From the NCBI RefSeq assembly GCF_900100955.1, contig NZ_FNCC01000001.1, positions 558,001 through 622,000 of the forward strand: a stretch of 64,000 bases of DNA, given 5' to 3'. The notes beneath the pieces are model-generated. The model did no database searches and was not told the origin of the DNA. It saw nothing but the letters and a program-made list of their open reading frames with translations. The translations under genes were made by a program, and so were the position numbers. The DNA comes from Lentzea fradiae (GTDB lineage: Bacteria; Actinomycetota; Actinomycetes; Mycobacteriales; Pseudonocardiaceae). Of this stretch, positions 41,530 to 49,867 are shown in pieces. Numbering within the stretch: position 1 is the stretch's first letter; the number at the start of each line of letters is the position of its first letter.

Positions 41530-42456
41530 GTGGACGAAAGCACTGAACTCCTCACCATCGGCCAGCTGGCCCGCCGGACGGGCCTGTCGGCGCGCACGCT
41601 GCGGTTCTGGTCGAACGAGGGCGCCATCACCCCTGCGGGCCGCACGGCGAGCGGCTACCGCCTCTACGACTCCGAGTGCGTCGCCCGCGTCGAGCTGGTC
41701 CGGACCTTGCGGGAGCTGGGTTTCGGGCTCGACGACGTGCGCAGGGTGCTGGAGCGCCAGGTCACCGTCGCCGAGGTCGCCTCCGCGCACGTGGCGGCGA
41801 TCGACGCGCAGATCCGTTCCCTCAAGGTGAGCAGGGCCGTCCTGTCGACCGTGGCGAAACGCCGCTCCACCACCGAGGAGACAGCACTGATGAACCGGCT
41901 TGCGCGTCTGTCCGCCGCCGACCGGCTGCGGATCGTCGAGGAGTTCAAGGAGGAGGTGTTCGGCCGGCTCGACCTCGAACCCCGGCTGCGCGACCGGGTC
42001 CGCGAGCTCACCGTCGACCTGCCCGACGATCCCTCGCCCGACCAGGTCGACGCCTGGGTCGAGCTGGCGGAGCTCGTGCGGGACCCGGGTTTCCGCGACC
42101 GGATGAGGACCTTCCTGGAGCTCAGCCTCCCCGTGTCCGGTCAGACGGCGAAGCCGCCCGGCGCGAACATCTGGTGGGCTCGTCAGGTCGTGCAGGACGT
42201 CGCGGAGGCCAGGTCCCGCGGCACGGAGCCCGGCGACCCCGCCGCGGCGGAGCTGGTCGCGGCCTGCTTCCCGGATGCCGATCTCAGCGCGGTGCTGCGG
42301 TCGGTGGAGGCCGGGATCGCGGCCGGGGCGGAGCGGTACCGCTCGCTCGTCGGTCGTGTGCAGGGCAGGCGCGCCGCGCCGGAGGCCACCGAGGAGCTGC
42401 ACTGGCTGGCCGAGGCCCTCCGCGCGGCCGTCGACCGCGAAACCGGTCTGCGGTAG
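41530..42456 (+). CDS. MerR-family transcriptional regulator
   Basis: 308 residues from GTG 41530. MerR HTH and wing: LLTIGQLARRTGLSARTLRFWSNEGAI, GYRLYDSECVARVELVRTLRELGFGLDDVRRVL. A dimer helix follows, then a ~180-residue helical C-terminal domain (LMNRLARLSAADRLRIVEEF onward) of the type found in large MerR regulators; it is likely ligand-binding. No Cys metal site. No obvious target in the immediate operon. Confidence 0.88.
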   Translation: MDESTELLTIGQLARRTGLSARTLRFWSNEGAITPAGRTASGYRLYDSECVARVELVRTLRELGFGLDDVRRVLERQVTVAEVASAHVAAIDAQIRSLKVSRAVLSTVAKRRSTTEETALMNRLARLSAADRLRIVEEFKEEVFGRLDLEPRLRDRVRELTVDLPDDPSPDQVDAWVELAELVRDPGFRDRMRTFLELSLPVSGQTAKPPGANIWWARQVVQDVAEARSRGTEPGDPAAAELVAACFPDADLSAVLRSVEAGIAAGAERYRSLVGRVQGRRAAPEATEELHWLAEALRAAVDRETGLR

Positions 42457-42484
42457 CCGCGGCGGTCCACTGAGGACAGCCGGG

Positions 42485-43201
42485 TCAGGGGCGGCGGGCG
42501 AGGTAGACGGTGTTGGTGGAGTCGGTGCCCTGCAACCGGTTGGGGAAGCGGACGACCTCGGCGCGCACGTCGGTGAAGGCCGTCGCGAGCGTGTCCGCGT
42601 ACTCGGTCTCCGGCGGGTCGTTCGACCACAGCGCGAAGATCCCGTCCGGCCGGAGCAGCTCCGCGAGGCGCCGCACGCCCTCGGGCGCGTAGAAGTCGGC
42701 GTTGTCCGGGTGCAGCAGGTGCCGCGGGGAGTGGTCGATGTCCACCACGATCGCGTCGAACGTCCTGCCGGGCAGCTCCGGGTCGAACCCCCGCCCGGAG
42801 CGCAGCATCGCGAAGAGGTCGCCGTGGACGAGCCGGCACCGCGGGTCGGCCGCCAGCGCCTCCCCGCCGGGGACCAGGCCCTGGCGGTGCCAGTCGATCA
42901 CCTCGCCGAGGGCGTCGACGACCACGAGCGAGCTGACGCGCGGATCTTCCAGCACGGTCTGCGCGGTGTAGCCGAGGCCGAGGCCGCCCACGGCCACGTC
43001 CAGCGAGGCGCCGGGCAGCCCGGCGAGCGCGAGGCGGGCCAGCTCCACCTCGGCGACGGTGAACAGGCTCGACATCAGGAACTCGTCGCCGAGCTTGACC
43101 TCGTGGATCTCCTCGCCGGTGCCGGGGTCGACCCGGCGGCGCAGGGTGAGCTCGCCCAGCGGCGTGCGGTGGTACGCGAGTTCCCGGAAGCGTGAGCTCA
43201 T
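42485..43201 (-). CDS. Spermidine-synthase-fold SAM-dependent enzyme
   Basis: 238 residues from ATG 43201 (GGAGG 14 nt upstream). The nucleotide-binding motif VAVGGLGLGYTAQTVL and VVVDALGEVIDWHR (binding Asp), then LVHGDLFAML and FDAIVVDIDHSP, are the spermidine/spermine-synthase-like methyltransferase fold. The usual catalytic Asp of true aminopropyltransferases is replaced by the DIDHSP context, so methyl transfer or a non-polyamine role is more likely. It is divergent from the small-peptide operon at 43381 and could belong to it. Confidence 0.75.
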   Translation of the reverse strand: MSSRFRELAYHRTPLGELTLRRRVDPGTGEEIHEVKLGDEFLMSSLFTVAEVELARLALAGLPGASLDVAVGGLGLGYTAQTVLEDPRVSSLVVVDALGEVIDWHRQGLVPGGEALAADPRCRLVHGDLFAMLRSGRGFDPELPGRTFDAIVVDIDHSPRHLLHPDNADFYAPEGVRRLAELLRPDGIFALWSNDPPETEYADTLATAFTDVRAEVVRFPNRLQGTDSTNTVYLARRP

Positions 43202-43380
43202 GCGGCGGCACAGTACCTCCCGGCCCGGGACCCGTTCGGGCGACCCCTTCCGGCGATACCGCCCATCGGTTTTTTCGCGCACCATTCGGAGCAATCGAAT
43301 TTTGGAGCGCCGTTGGAGATTTCTTGGAATGGGCGGGCAGACTCCTCGATGTCAGTTGAACAGCGGAGGGAGGAACTCTC

Positions 43381-43482
43381 ATGAAGCCCCAGGCGAAGAT
43401 GAAGCGCATCACGATTCGCAAGGTGGGTCCGGTCCGCCTCACGGCGGCCGCCTGCTCGCAGTACAACGTCAAGCCGGCCTAA
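43381..43482 (+). CDS. 33-residue peptide, candidate RiPP precursor
   Basis: ATG 43381 with a strong ribosome site GGAGGGAGG eight bases before it; too short to stand out as a normal gene. The peptide begins MKPQAKMKRITIRK (basic, leader-like) and ends VRLTAAACSQYNVKPA, with a single Cys and Tyr. It is followed after ten bases by a 13-bp perfect hairpin and then by a PqqD-domain membrane protease, the classical layout of a precursor gene expressed in excess over its processing enzymes. Precursor status is inferred from layout; the peptide family was not recognised. Confidence 0.75.
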   Translation: MKPQAKMKRITIRKVGPVRLTAAACSQYNVKPA

Positions 43483-43492
43483 GGCGCGACGC

Positions 43493-43524
43493 GGACGCGC
43501 CGGGCCACCGCGCCCGGCGCGTCC
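43493..43524 (+). terminator. Attenuator hairpin behind the peptide gene
   Basis: GGACGCGCCGGGC and GCCCGGCGCGTCC form a perfect 13-bp stem with a 6-nt loop between the peptide stop and the protease gene. No U-tract. Expected to stop most transcripts after the peptide and let some read through. Confidence 0.75.
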
Positions 43525-43550
43525 GACCTGACACCAGGGGAGGAGACGGC

Positions 43551-44759
43551 GTGACCGAGATCGACCTCGACCGGCCGGTGCCGCTGCACCCGCTGGTGTT
43601 CCTGGAGGACGGCGACGAGGTGACGATCGGCCGTCCCGACATCGACTCGTACGGCATGTTCCCCGGTGAGGGCGCCGCGCTCGTGCGCAGGCTGGTCGAA
43701 GGCGACACCCCGCGCGAGGCCGCGGCGTGGTTCGAGCGCGAGTACGGCGAGGAGGTCGACATCGAGGACGTCCTCGCGGGCCTCGACGAGCTCGACCTGG
43801 TGCGCAGGACGGGGGAGGAGATCGTCGCCACCACCGCTCCCGTGCGGTTCGGGCGGCTCGGCGCCGCGTTGTTCTCGCCCTTCGCGTGGGCCGCCTACGC
43901 CGTTCTGGCGGGGTGGGCGTTGTTCGTGATGGTGGCGAACGCGGATTTGCGGCCGACCTACCACAACATTTTCTTCTCCGATTACTACATGGTCATCCAG
44001 GTCGGGCTGTTCCTGGCCGCCATTCCCCTTCTTTTTCTGCACGAGTCGTTCCACGCGCTCGCGGGACGAAGGCTCGGCGTCCGGTCGCGGTTGCGGATCG
44101 GCAGACGCCTCTACTTCATCGTCCTGGAGACGTCGCTCGACGGTCTCGTGGCCGTGCCACGCGCGAAGCGGTACCTGCCGATCGTCGCGGGGCTGCTGGC
44201 CGACGTCCTCGGCATCGCCGCGTGCACCGTCGCCGCCGACCTGACGCGCCACCCGGACGGCTCGCTGTCGGGTGCCGGGAGGTTCCTGCTGGCCGTGGCG
44301 TTCGCCGCGCTGCTGCGGGTCATCTGGCAGTTCTTCCTCTACCTGCGCACGGACGTCTACGTCCTCGTCAGCACGGTGCTGGGCTGCGTCGACCTGCACG
44401 GGGCCGCGATGCGGATCGTGAAGAACAGGTTCCGGCGGCTGGCCGGCAAGCCGGAGGAGGACGAGTCGGTGCTGCACCCGGTCGACCGGCAGGTGGCGCG
44501 CTGGTACTCGTGGCTCGTCGTCGTCGGGTACACCGCGAGCCTCACGACGTTCGCGCTCGCGGGTGCCCCGGTGCTCTACCGGTTCGTCACCGGTGTCCTC
44601 GGGCGGCTCACGGGTGACGGCGTGCCGACGGCCCAGCTGCTCGACTCGATCGTCTTCGGCGGTGTCGCGCTCGCGCAAGGCGCCGTGCTCGGCTGGCTGA
44701 TGGTCAGGGAACGCGTGCGGGCGCGCCGCGACCGTCGCCTGCACCACGTCATTCACTGA
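43551..44759 (+). CDS. PqqD-like domain + M50 (site-2-type) membrane metalloprotease
   Basis: 402 residues from GTG 43551 (GGGGAGGAG upstream). Residues 1-95 form a PqqD/RRE-like domain (HPLVFLEDGDEVTIGRPDI, GEGAALVRRLVEGDTPREAAAWF, VLAGLDELDLV) that in peptide pathways binds precursor leaders. The rest has about six membrane helices with HESFHAL (zinc HExxH, residues 163-167) and LLADVLG as the probable third-ligand helix. This resembles YydH-type S2P proteases of RiPP clusters. It probably cleaves the peptide encoded upstream within or at the membrane. Thirteen bases separate it from the TPR gene. Confidence 0.85.
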   Translation: MTEIDLDRPVPLHPLVFLEDGDEVTIGRPDIDSYGMFPGEGAALVRRLVEGDTPREAAAWFEREYGEEVDIEDVLAGLDELDLVRRTGEEIVATTAPVRFGRLGAALFSPFAWAAYAVLAGWALFVMVANADLRPTYHNIFFSDYYMVIQVGLFLAAIPLLFLHESFHALAGRRLGVRSRLRIGRRLYFIVLETSLDGLVAVPRAKRYLPIVAGLLADVLGIAACTVAADLTRHPDGSLSGAGRFLLAVAFAALLRVIWQFFLYLRTDVYVLVSTVLGCVDLHGAAMRIVKNRFRRLAGKPEEDESVLHPVDRQVARWYSWLVVVGYTASLTTFALAGAPVLYRFVTGVLGRLTGDGVPTAQLLDSIVFGGVALAQGAVLGWLMVRERVRARRDRRLHHVIH

Positions 44760-44772
44760 AAGGACGCACCCC

Positions 44773-46857
44773 ATGGACAGCCGCTACTGGATCCGCGCCG
44801 ACCGGCGGCGCGACCGGGCCCACGCCCTCGCCGCACTGGACCTGCCGCCGGTCTGGGCGGTCCTCGACGCCCACCGGCGGCTGCGCGGACCGTACACGGC
44901 TGCCGGGACGCTGCTCCGGCAGATCGCCGACGACCTGCTGCGGCGGTGCCCCGAGCTGGGGGAGCGGCACAACATCGAGCTGCTGACCAGCACGCCGGAG
45001 CTGGCGGGCCGGGTGCCGAGCGCCTGGCACACGCTGGAGTGGGCGGTGCAGGACAACGAGCGCACCCGCTACTACTCCCGCCTGCACACCCGCAACATCG
45101 CCAACGGCCTGGCCGAGCTGCTGCGCGACTACCTGGCCGCCCTCGGCGGTGGGCCGCGCACGCTCGTGTTCGAGAACGCCCACGAGGCCGACCCGTCCGA
45201 CCAGGAGCTCATCGCCGTGCTGCTGCGCCGCGGCGACCTCCCCGGCCTCTGCGTCGTCGTGGGCACGAGCCGGGAGCCGCTCGTGGACCCGCGTGGCGAG
45301 ATCGACGTGTCGCTGGCGGCGACGATCGCCGCGTGCGCCGAGGTCGTCGAGGCGCAGGCAGGCGAGGACGAGCCGCTGCCGGAGAACCCCGCCCAGACCT
45401 ATGTGGACAGTGACGGCACGGCGGACGACCCGCGGCTGCTCGCCGCCTACCTCGACCTGCCCGCCGAGGCCCGTGCGGCACTGCACGACGCGAGGGCCGA
45501 GCTGCTCTCGGCCGAGGACGGGTTCTCGTTGCGCCTCGGCGCCATCCCGTACCACCTGGAGCACGGCAGCGACCCGGCGGGAGCGGGCGCGCAGGCGCTG
45601 CGGGTCGCGCTGGACCACTGCCACAAGGTCGGGCTCTACCAGGGCGCCGCGGAGCACGGCCTGCGCGGCCGGGCGGTGGCGGACCGCGAGGCCGACCCGG
45701 ACCTGTGGTGGCACCTCACCTTCCAGACCGGCATCGTGCTGGCCGCCGTCGGCCGTGCCGCCGAGGCCGACGCGCTGTACCTGGAGGGGCGCTCGGCCTC
45801 GACCGACCCGGCCGTCCAGCTGGAGCTCGCGTACTCGACGGCCATGCTGCACGCCCGGCACTACCCGGAGGCCGAACGCGACTACGTCCGTGCGAGGGCG
45901 TGGATGAACCTCGCCATCGCCATCGCGTCGCAGCTCGACGACCCGAAGAAGGAAGCGTTCCAGTCGGTCTTCACCCGCAACGGCCTCGCGCTGGTCGAGG
46001 TGCGGGAACGGAAGCCGGAGGTGGCGCTCGCCCTGGTGAACGAGGGGATGGAGCGGCTCGACCGCGAGCTCGACGCGGACGAGCACCGGCTGCACCGCCT
46101 GGTGCTGCGCTACAACCGGGCGCAGGTCTACGGCGCGATGGGCCGCCTGGACGAGGCGCTCGCCGACTACAGCTACGTCCTCGAACGCGACCCGAACTTC
46201 CCCGAGCACCACTTCAACGTCGGCAACGTGCTGCGCCGGCTCGGCCGCGTCGAGGAGGCGATCGAGGCGTACCAGGAGGCGCTGCGCCTCTCCCCGCCGT
46301 TCCCCGAGGCGTACTACAACATCGGAGACTCCCGGCTCGCGCTCGGCGACGTCGAGGGCGCGATGGCGGACTTCGGCTACGTCATCGAGCTGGACCCGAA
46401 GCACGTGGACGCCAGGATCAACCGCGCGGGCCACCTGCTGGACCAGGGCGACGCCGAGGGCGCGTGGCGCGACGTCTCCGCCGCGCTCGAGGTCGCGCCG
46501 GACAACGCGCACCTGTTGTGCCTCAAGGGCCAGCTGCTCGCCGAGAAGGACGAGTACGCGGCGGCGTCCGAGGCGCTGGAGGAAGCGGTGCGGCGCAACG
46601 ACGGGTTGGCCGAGGCGTGGGCGATCCGCGGCACGATCGCGGTGGCCTCCGGCGAGCTGAACGCCGCGATCAACTACCTGAGCAGGGCGATCACGCTCGA
46701 CGACAACCCGGAGGTCCGCTACAACCGCGCGATCGCCTACGAGGAGTCCGGTGAGCTGGCCGCGGCGATCCTCGACTACGACGCGGTCCTCGCGGTGAGC
46801 GACGACGAGGACGCGAGGCAGCGCAGGGAACTCTGCGCCGCGGCGGCAGTGAGCTAG
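44773..46857 (+). CDS. TPR protein with degenerate STAND-like N-terminus
   Basis: 694 residues, ATG after AAAGGACGC. Residues 1-230 resemble the first half of a STAND/AAA ATPase. They keep a Walker-B-like TLVFENAHEADPSDQELIAVLLRR and VVVGTSREPL, but the region where Walker A should be reads RRLRGPYTAAGTLLRQ, with no GK[ST]. From about 290 to 690 come eight or more TPR units (for example AQVYGAMGRLDEALADYSYV, NVLRRLGRVEEAIEAYQEAL). It is probably a scaffold or regulator of the peptide pathway; loss of ATP binding is visible, its role is inferred. Ten bases separate it from the flavin reductase. Confidence 0.8.
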   Translation: MDSRYWIRADRRRDRAHALAALDLPPVWAVLDAHRRLRGPYTAAGTLLRQIADDLLRRCPELGERHNIELLTSTPELAGRVPSAWHTLEWAVQDNERTRYYSRLHTRNIANGLAELLRDYLAALGGGPRTLVFENAHEADPSDQELIAVLLRRGDLPGLCVVVGTSREPLVDPRGEIDVSLAATIAACAEVVEAQAGEDEPLPENPAQTYVDSDGTADDPRLLAAYLDLPAEARAALHDARAELLSAEDGFSLRLGAIPYHLEHGSDPAGAGAQALRVALDHCHKVGLYQGAAEHGLRGRAVADREADPDLWWHLTFQTGIVLAAVGRAAEADALYLEGRSASTDPAVQLELAYSTAMLHARHYPEAERDYVRARAWMNLAIAIASQLDDPKKEAFQSVFTRNGLALVEVRERKPEVALALVNEGMERLDRELDADEHRLHRLVLRYNRAQVYGAMGRLDEALADYSYVLERDPNFPEHHFNVGNVLRRLGRVEEAIEAYQEALRLSPPFPEAYYNIGDSRLALGDVEGAMADFGYVIELDPKHVDARINRAGHLLDQGDAEGAWRDVSAALEVAPDNAHLLCLKGQLLAEKDEYAAASEALEEAVRRNDGLAEAWAIRGTIAVASGELNAAINYLSRAITLDDNPEVRYNRAIAYEESGELAAAILDYDAVLAVSDDEDARQRRELCAAAAVS

Positions 46858-46867
46858 GGGAGACGCC

Positions 46868-47386
46868 GTGACCGCAACGGAGGACGTGGCCGCCGGACTT
46901 GCGGTGGCCACGTTCACCGACGCCATGAGCAGGCTCGTCTCCGGCCTCGCCGTCGTCACCACCCGGCAGGACAACGGCACGCCGTGCGGGCTGCTCGTCT
47001 CCTCGATCTGCTCCTACAGCGTGAACCCGCCGTCCGTGCTGGTCGTCGTCGACCACGCGTCACGGTGCCACGAACCGTTGAGGCGCAGCACGGAGTTCGG
47101 CGTGCACCTGCTCGGCATCGCACAGGAACGCACCGCGCGGACCTTCGCGAGCAGAGGAGCCGACAAGTTCGCCGACGTGGCCTGGGAGTGGGACGGCTCC
47201 GTGCCGCGGTTGTGCCCGGCGCCCATCTACCTGCGGTGCACCACCACCGCGCTGTTCGGGCACGGCGACCACACCGTGCTGATCGGTGAGGTGACGCGCA
47301 CCGAGGTGGAGGACGCCGAGCCGCTCGTCTTCTACCGCCGCCTGCTCGACTGGCGGCTACGGGGAACCGGTGCCCGCCGGCGGTAG
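46868..47386 (+). CDS. Flavin reductase-like (FMN-binding split-barrel) protein
   Basis: 172 residues from GTG 46868 (AGGGGAGA upstream). The split-barrel pattern is complete: RLVSGLAVVTTRQDNGTPCGLLVSSICSYSVNPPSVLVVV, FGVHLLGIAQERTARTFA, and GDHTVLIGEVTRTEVED. In the family it reduces free flavin for a partner monooxygenase or binds FMN to oxidise a substrate directly. No separate monooxygenase is present, so either it acts alone on the peptide or supports an unlinked enzyme. Its 3' end overlaps the convergent SARP gene by 30 nt. Confidence 0.85.
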   Translation: MTATEDVAAGLAVATFTDAMSRLVSGLAVVTTRQDNGTPCGLLVSSICSYSVNPPSVLVVVDHASRCHEPLRRSTEFGVHLLGIAQERTARTFASRGADKFADVAWEWDGSVPRLCPAPIYLRCTTTALFGHGDHTVLIGEVTRTEVEDAEPLVFYRRLLDWRLRGTGARRR

Positions 47387-48205
47387 CCCGGAGAGCGCCC
47401 GTTCGTGCCGGTGCGCCCGGTCGAACGGGTCCTCGCCGTTGAGGATCAGCTGGTGCAGCGCCTTGAGTCGCGGCCCCGGCTCGATGCCCGCCTGGTTGGA
47501 CAGCAACCGGTAGGCCCTGGCGTAGGCCGTCAAGGCGTCCGCGCGCCGTTCCGCCTGGCACAGCGCCAGCATCAGCTGCTCGTGGAACCTCTCCCAGCAC
47601 GGGTAGGTCTGGCATAGCTCTTCCAGGTCGAACACGGCCAGGTGCCCGTCACCGGCGCACAGCATCACGTCGAACCGGTTGCGCAGCAGCTCCAGGTACT
47701 CCTTCTCCAGCCGGGTGACGTCGTGGTCGAACATCCCCGTGTCGTTGAGGTCCGCCAGCGGCGACCCCCGCCACAGGCACAGGGCGGTCGTGAACTTCTC
47801 CCTCGCGGTCCGGCAGTCACCCGCGGCCATCGCCACCTGGCCCTGCCTCGACAGCTCCCGGAACCGCGTCAGGTCGAGCTGGTGCGGCTCCAGGCGGAGC
47901 ACGTAGCCGGAGGGACGCGTGCTCAGCACGGGGTGCGAGGCCCGTGACCGGCCCCAGCCGGGCGTGAGCACCCGCCGCACGGCCGTGACGTACCCGTGCA
48001 GGGCCGCGACCGCTGACCGGGGAGCGTCACGGGACCAGAGCTGGTCCACGATGCGACTGGTCGGAACGAACTCGTTGGCGTGCAACGCGAGCAGTGCCAG
48101 CAGCGCCCGTTGCTTGGGCGCTGACGGTGTGCAGCGCCGGGCGCCTCTTGTGACTTCGAACGTGCCCAGGACCCGGAAGTGCGGCGGTTCATCTTCCGTT
48201 GCCAC
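47357..48205 (-). CDS. SARP-family (AfsR/BTAD) pathway regulator
   Basis: 282 residues from GTG 48205 with GGAGGTGAG upstream. N-terminal OmpR-type winged helix (FRVLGTFEVTR, PKQRALLALLALHANEFVPTSRIVDQLW, LHGYVTAVRRVL, GYVLRLEPHQLDLTRFREL) followed by a BTAD domain of helices (LEKEYLELLRNRFDVML, WERFHEQLMLALCQAERRADALTAYARAYRLL). It is the typical small SARP of secondary-metabolite clusters, and lies convergent with the peptide operon. It is the best candidate activator of that operon. Confidence 0.92.
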   Translation of the reverse strand: MATEDEPPHFRVLGTFEVTRGARRCTPSAPKQRALLALLALHANEFVPTSRIVDQLWSRDAPRSAVAALHGYVTAVRRVLTPGWGRSRASHPVLSTRPSGYVLRLEPHQLDLTRFRELSRQGQVAMAAGDCRTAREKFTTALCLWRGSPLADLNDTGMFDHDVTRLEKEYLELLRNRFDVMLCAGDGHLAVFDLEELCQTYPCWERFHEQLMLALCQAERRADALTAYARAYRLLSNQAGIEPGPRLKALHQLILNGEDPFDRAHRHERALSGLPPAGTGSP

Positions 48206-48613
48206 CTGCTCACCTCCTTCCGTTATGTCGGACTGCGAGTGTCAACCAGGTGCCGACCGTTAGGTAGGGCCCTCACCGAAACTGCCGGTGCGCGTGGAAT
48301 GGCTTGCAACGCAAAGGATTCGGCATTCAGCCCACCCGTCACCCGACTGGCTCGCCGACCCGACAGACGGCGTGGTCCGAACGCCGGTCAAATGGGGCCG
48401 TCCGATGTAACGGGCGCGGACTCCGCGCGGCGTGCGGCGGTTTCGGGCGGCAGTAATCCATCCACAGTGGACTCTGCCGGTATCGGCAGGACGTGACCCG
48501 GTCGGCGCAACCTGTTGACACGCGCCCGAGTTCAGTGGCCGTTCACTCCGCGTCCAGACCGCGGGAGCACCGTGACCGCAGTGGTCCTCGACAACTTTGG
48601 AGGTGCTCCACAG
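48206..48613. other. Intergenic region between the SARP gene and a secreted-protein gene
   Basis: 408 nt with no credible gene. TTGACA at 48515-48520 could be the -35 of the secreted-protein promoter, though no good -10 is seen at the right distance. GGAGGT precedes the start at 48614. Confidence 0.4.
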
Positions 48614-49120
48614 ATGTTCCGGAAACTGGCGGCATCACTGGCGACGGCACTGGTCGCCGCGGCATCCGTCGCGCTACCCGCCGCGCCCGCACAGGCGGAG
48701 CCGGTCCGTGCCGGCACCGGAGACGGCCCTGTCGTCTTCACCAGGTCCACCGGCCTGGGCATGCAGGACGTGATCACCTGCACCGGCACCTCGGACAACC
48801 CGCACAACTCCTCCGGCACCCCGAGCGCCGTCACGGGCAAGTCGCGCAGCTCCTGCACGGCACCCGTCGCCGAGATCCGCGCCCAGGCGGAGCTGTGGCG
48901 CTACCTGGAGGGCTACGGCTTCGTCCAGACGGCCATCGGCTCGCTCGCCGCCGCCCCCAACTCCGCGGGCCCCATGCCGTCCACCGCCTTCGACATCTGC
49001 CAGGGGCGCCTCGCCTACTGGGTGACAGTCGGACGCCACACCTTCTACGCGCCACCCGGCTACTCGCCGCCCAAGATCACGCTCGTGACCGAGACGCCCC
49101 CTGTCGGCGTGAACTGCTAG
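48614..49120 (+). CDS. Secreted hypothetical protein
   Basis: 168 residues from ATG 48614 (TTTGGAGGTG upstream). Signal peptide MFRKLAASLATALVAAASVALPAAPAQA, cut after AQA. The mature part has four Cys (ITCTG, SSCTAP, DICQG, GVNC), likely two disulfides, and WRYLEGYGFVQTAIGSL with a C-terminal YWVTVGRHTFYAPPG. No known family. The TAG stop lies within the first bases of repeat copy B. Confidence 0.75.
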   Translation: MFRKLAASLATALVAAASVALPAAPAQAEPVRAGTGDGPVVFTRSTGLGMQDVITCTGTSDNPHNSSGTPSAVTGKSRSSCTAPVAEIRAQAELWRYLEGYGFVQTAIGSLAAAPNSAGPMPSTAFDICQGRLAYWVTVGRHTFYAPPGYSPPKITLVTETPPVGVNC

Positions 49121-49336
49121 GCACGCTTCCAGAACTGCTGTCCGTAACACCCCGCTCCGTTCGCAACTCTCTTTCGTGTTTCCCGTGTAGGACGCGGGGC
49201 CCCTACGTACCATGTACGGAAACGTAGGGCCCCCGCGTTCCCAAGCCGCGTCACGCGGAGTGGGCGGGACCGCCTGGGTGGGTGACACGCGGGCGGGTGT
49301 GTGGCGGAGAGGGACAGCGCTTCCGGCGGAGTGCTC
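49117..49336 (-). repeat. Dispersed intergenic repeat, copy B (inverted relative to copy A)
   Basis: Reverse complement of 15420-15643 with few changes and no indels in the conserved half. The 17-bp stem is at 49192-49208 / 49222-49238, with one G-G mismatch from a C-to-G change. The copy spans the whole gap between the convergent stop codons at 49118-49120 and 49335-49337. As in copy A, it lies directly downstream of a gene read in the repeat's own direction (here the minus-strand gene at 49335). Confidence 0.85.
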
Positions 49337-49649
49337 AGTCCCCTGACTGGCTCAACGCGTCGAGGCCGTCCTGCCACCGCTGCCGCCGTTCGCCCGCCGA
49401 CTGCTCCCACCACGGGGTGCCCCGCTCCCCGAGGGCGGTCTTCGCGAGGTGCACCCGTGCGCGAGCTTCCCGCTCCGCCTCGGCGTCCTGGGCGCGCAGG
49501 GCGGCCCCGACGTCCCTGCGCGCCGCCATCAGGAGGCGGCGCAGCCGTGCCGCGGCCTCGGGCGGGATCTCGGGGTCGGTCGCCCGCCACCGCCTGCCGT
49601 CGATGACGACGAAGTGCCCGTCCGGCGTGTGCTCCTGCTCAGCCACCAC
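49335..49649 (-). CDS. Small conserved actinobacterial protein
   Basis: 104 residues from GTG 49649 (GTG 49646 possible; weak ribosome site). The order GHFVVIDGRRWRATDPEIPP, ARLRRLLMAARRDVGAAL and ARVHLAKTALGERGTPWW is a pattern I recognise from a widespread actinomycete small-protein family of unknown function. It is helical and highly charged, probably cytosolic. Its stop codon lies at the edge of repeat copy B. Confidence 0.7.
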   Translation of the reverse strand: MVAEQEHTPDGHFVVIDGRRWRATDPEIPPEAAARLRRLLMAARRDVGAALRAQDAEAEREARARVHLAKTALGERGTPWWEQSAGERRQRWQDGLDALSQSGD

Positions 49650-49867
49650 CCCAGGATCGCACCGATCCGGGGGCCGGGCAGCGAGGCCGTTCCGCTCGGG
49701 CCTCGTGGAACACCATGTCCACTGTGGAACAACAGGCCCACGTCGCCGAGCGGCGTGCGTCTGGCTGACCGCCGGTCCATTCCGGACTTCCCGCGGCGGC
49801 GCCACCGGTGATCCACCATCGTGTCATTTTTCCGCACCAAACCGCGGAAGTGCCCGATACTCGGCCG

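Noticed and set aside
43201-43294. Longer start for the spermidine-synthase-fold gene
   Set aside because: It would extend into the promoter region of the peptide operon and adds a Lys/Arg-rich segment without fold features.
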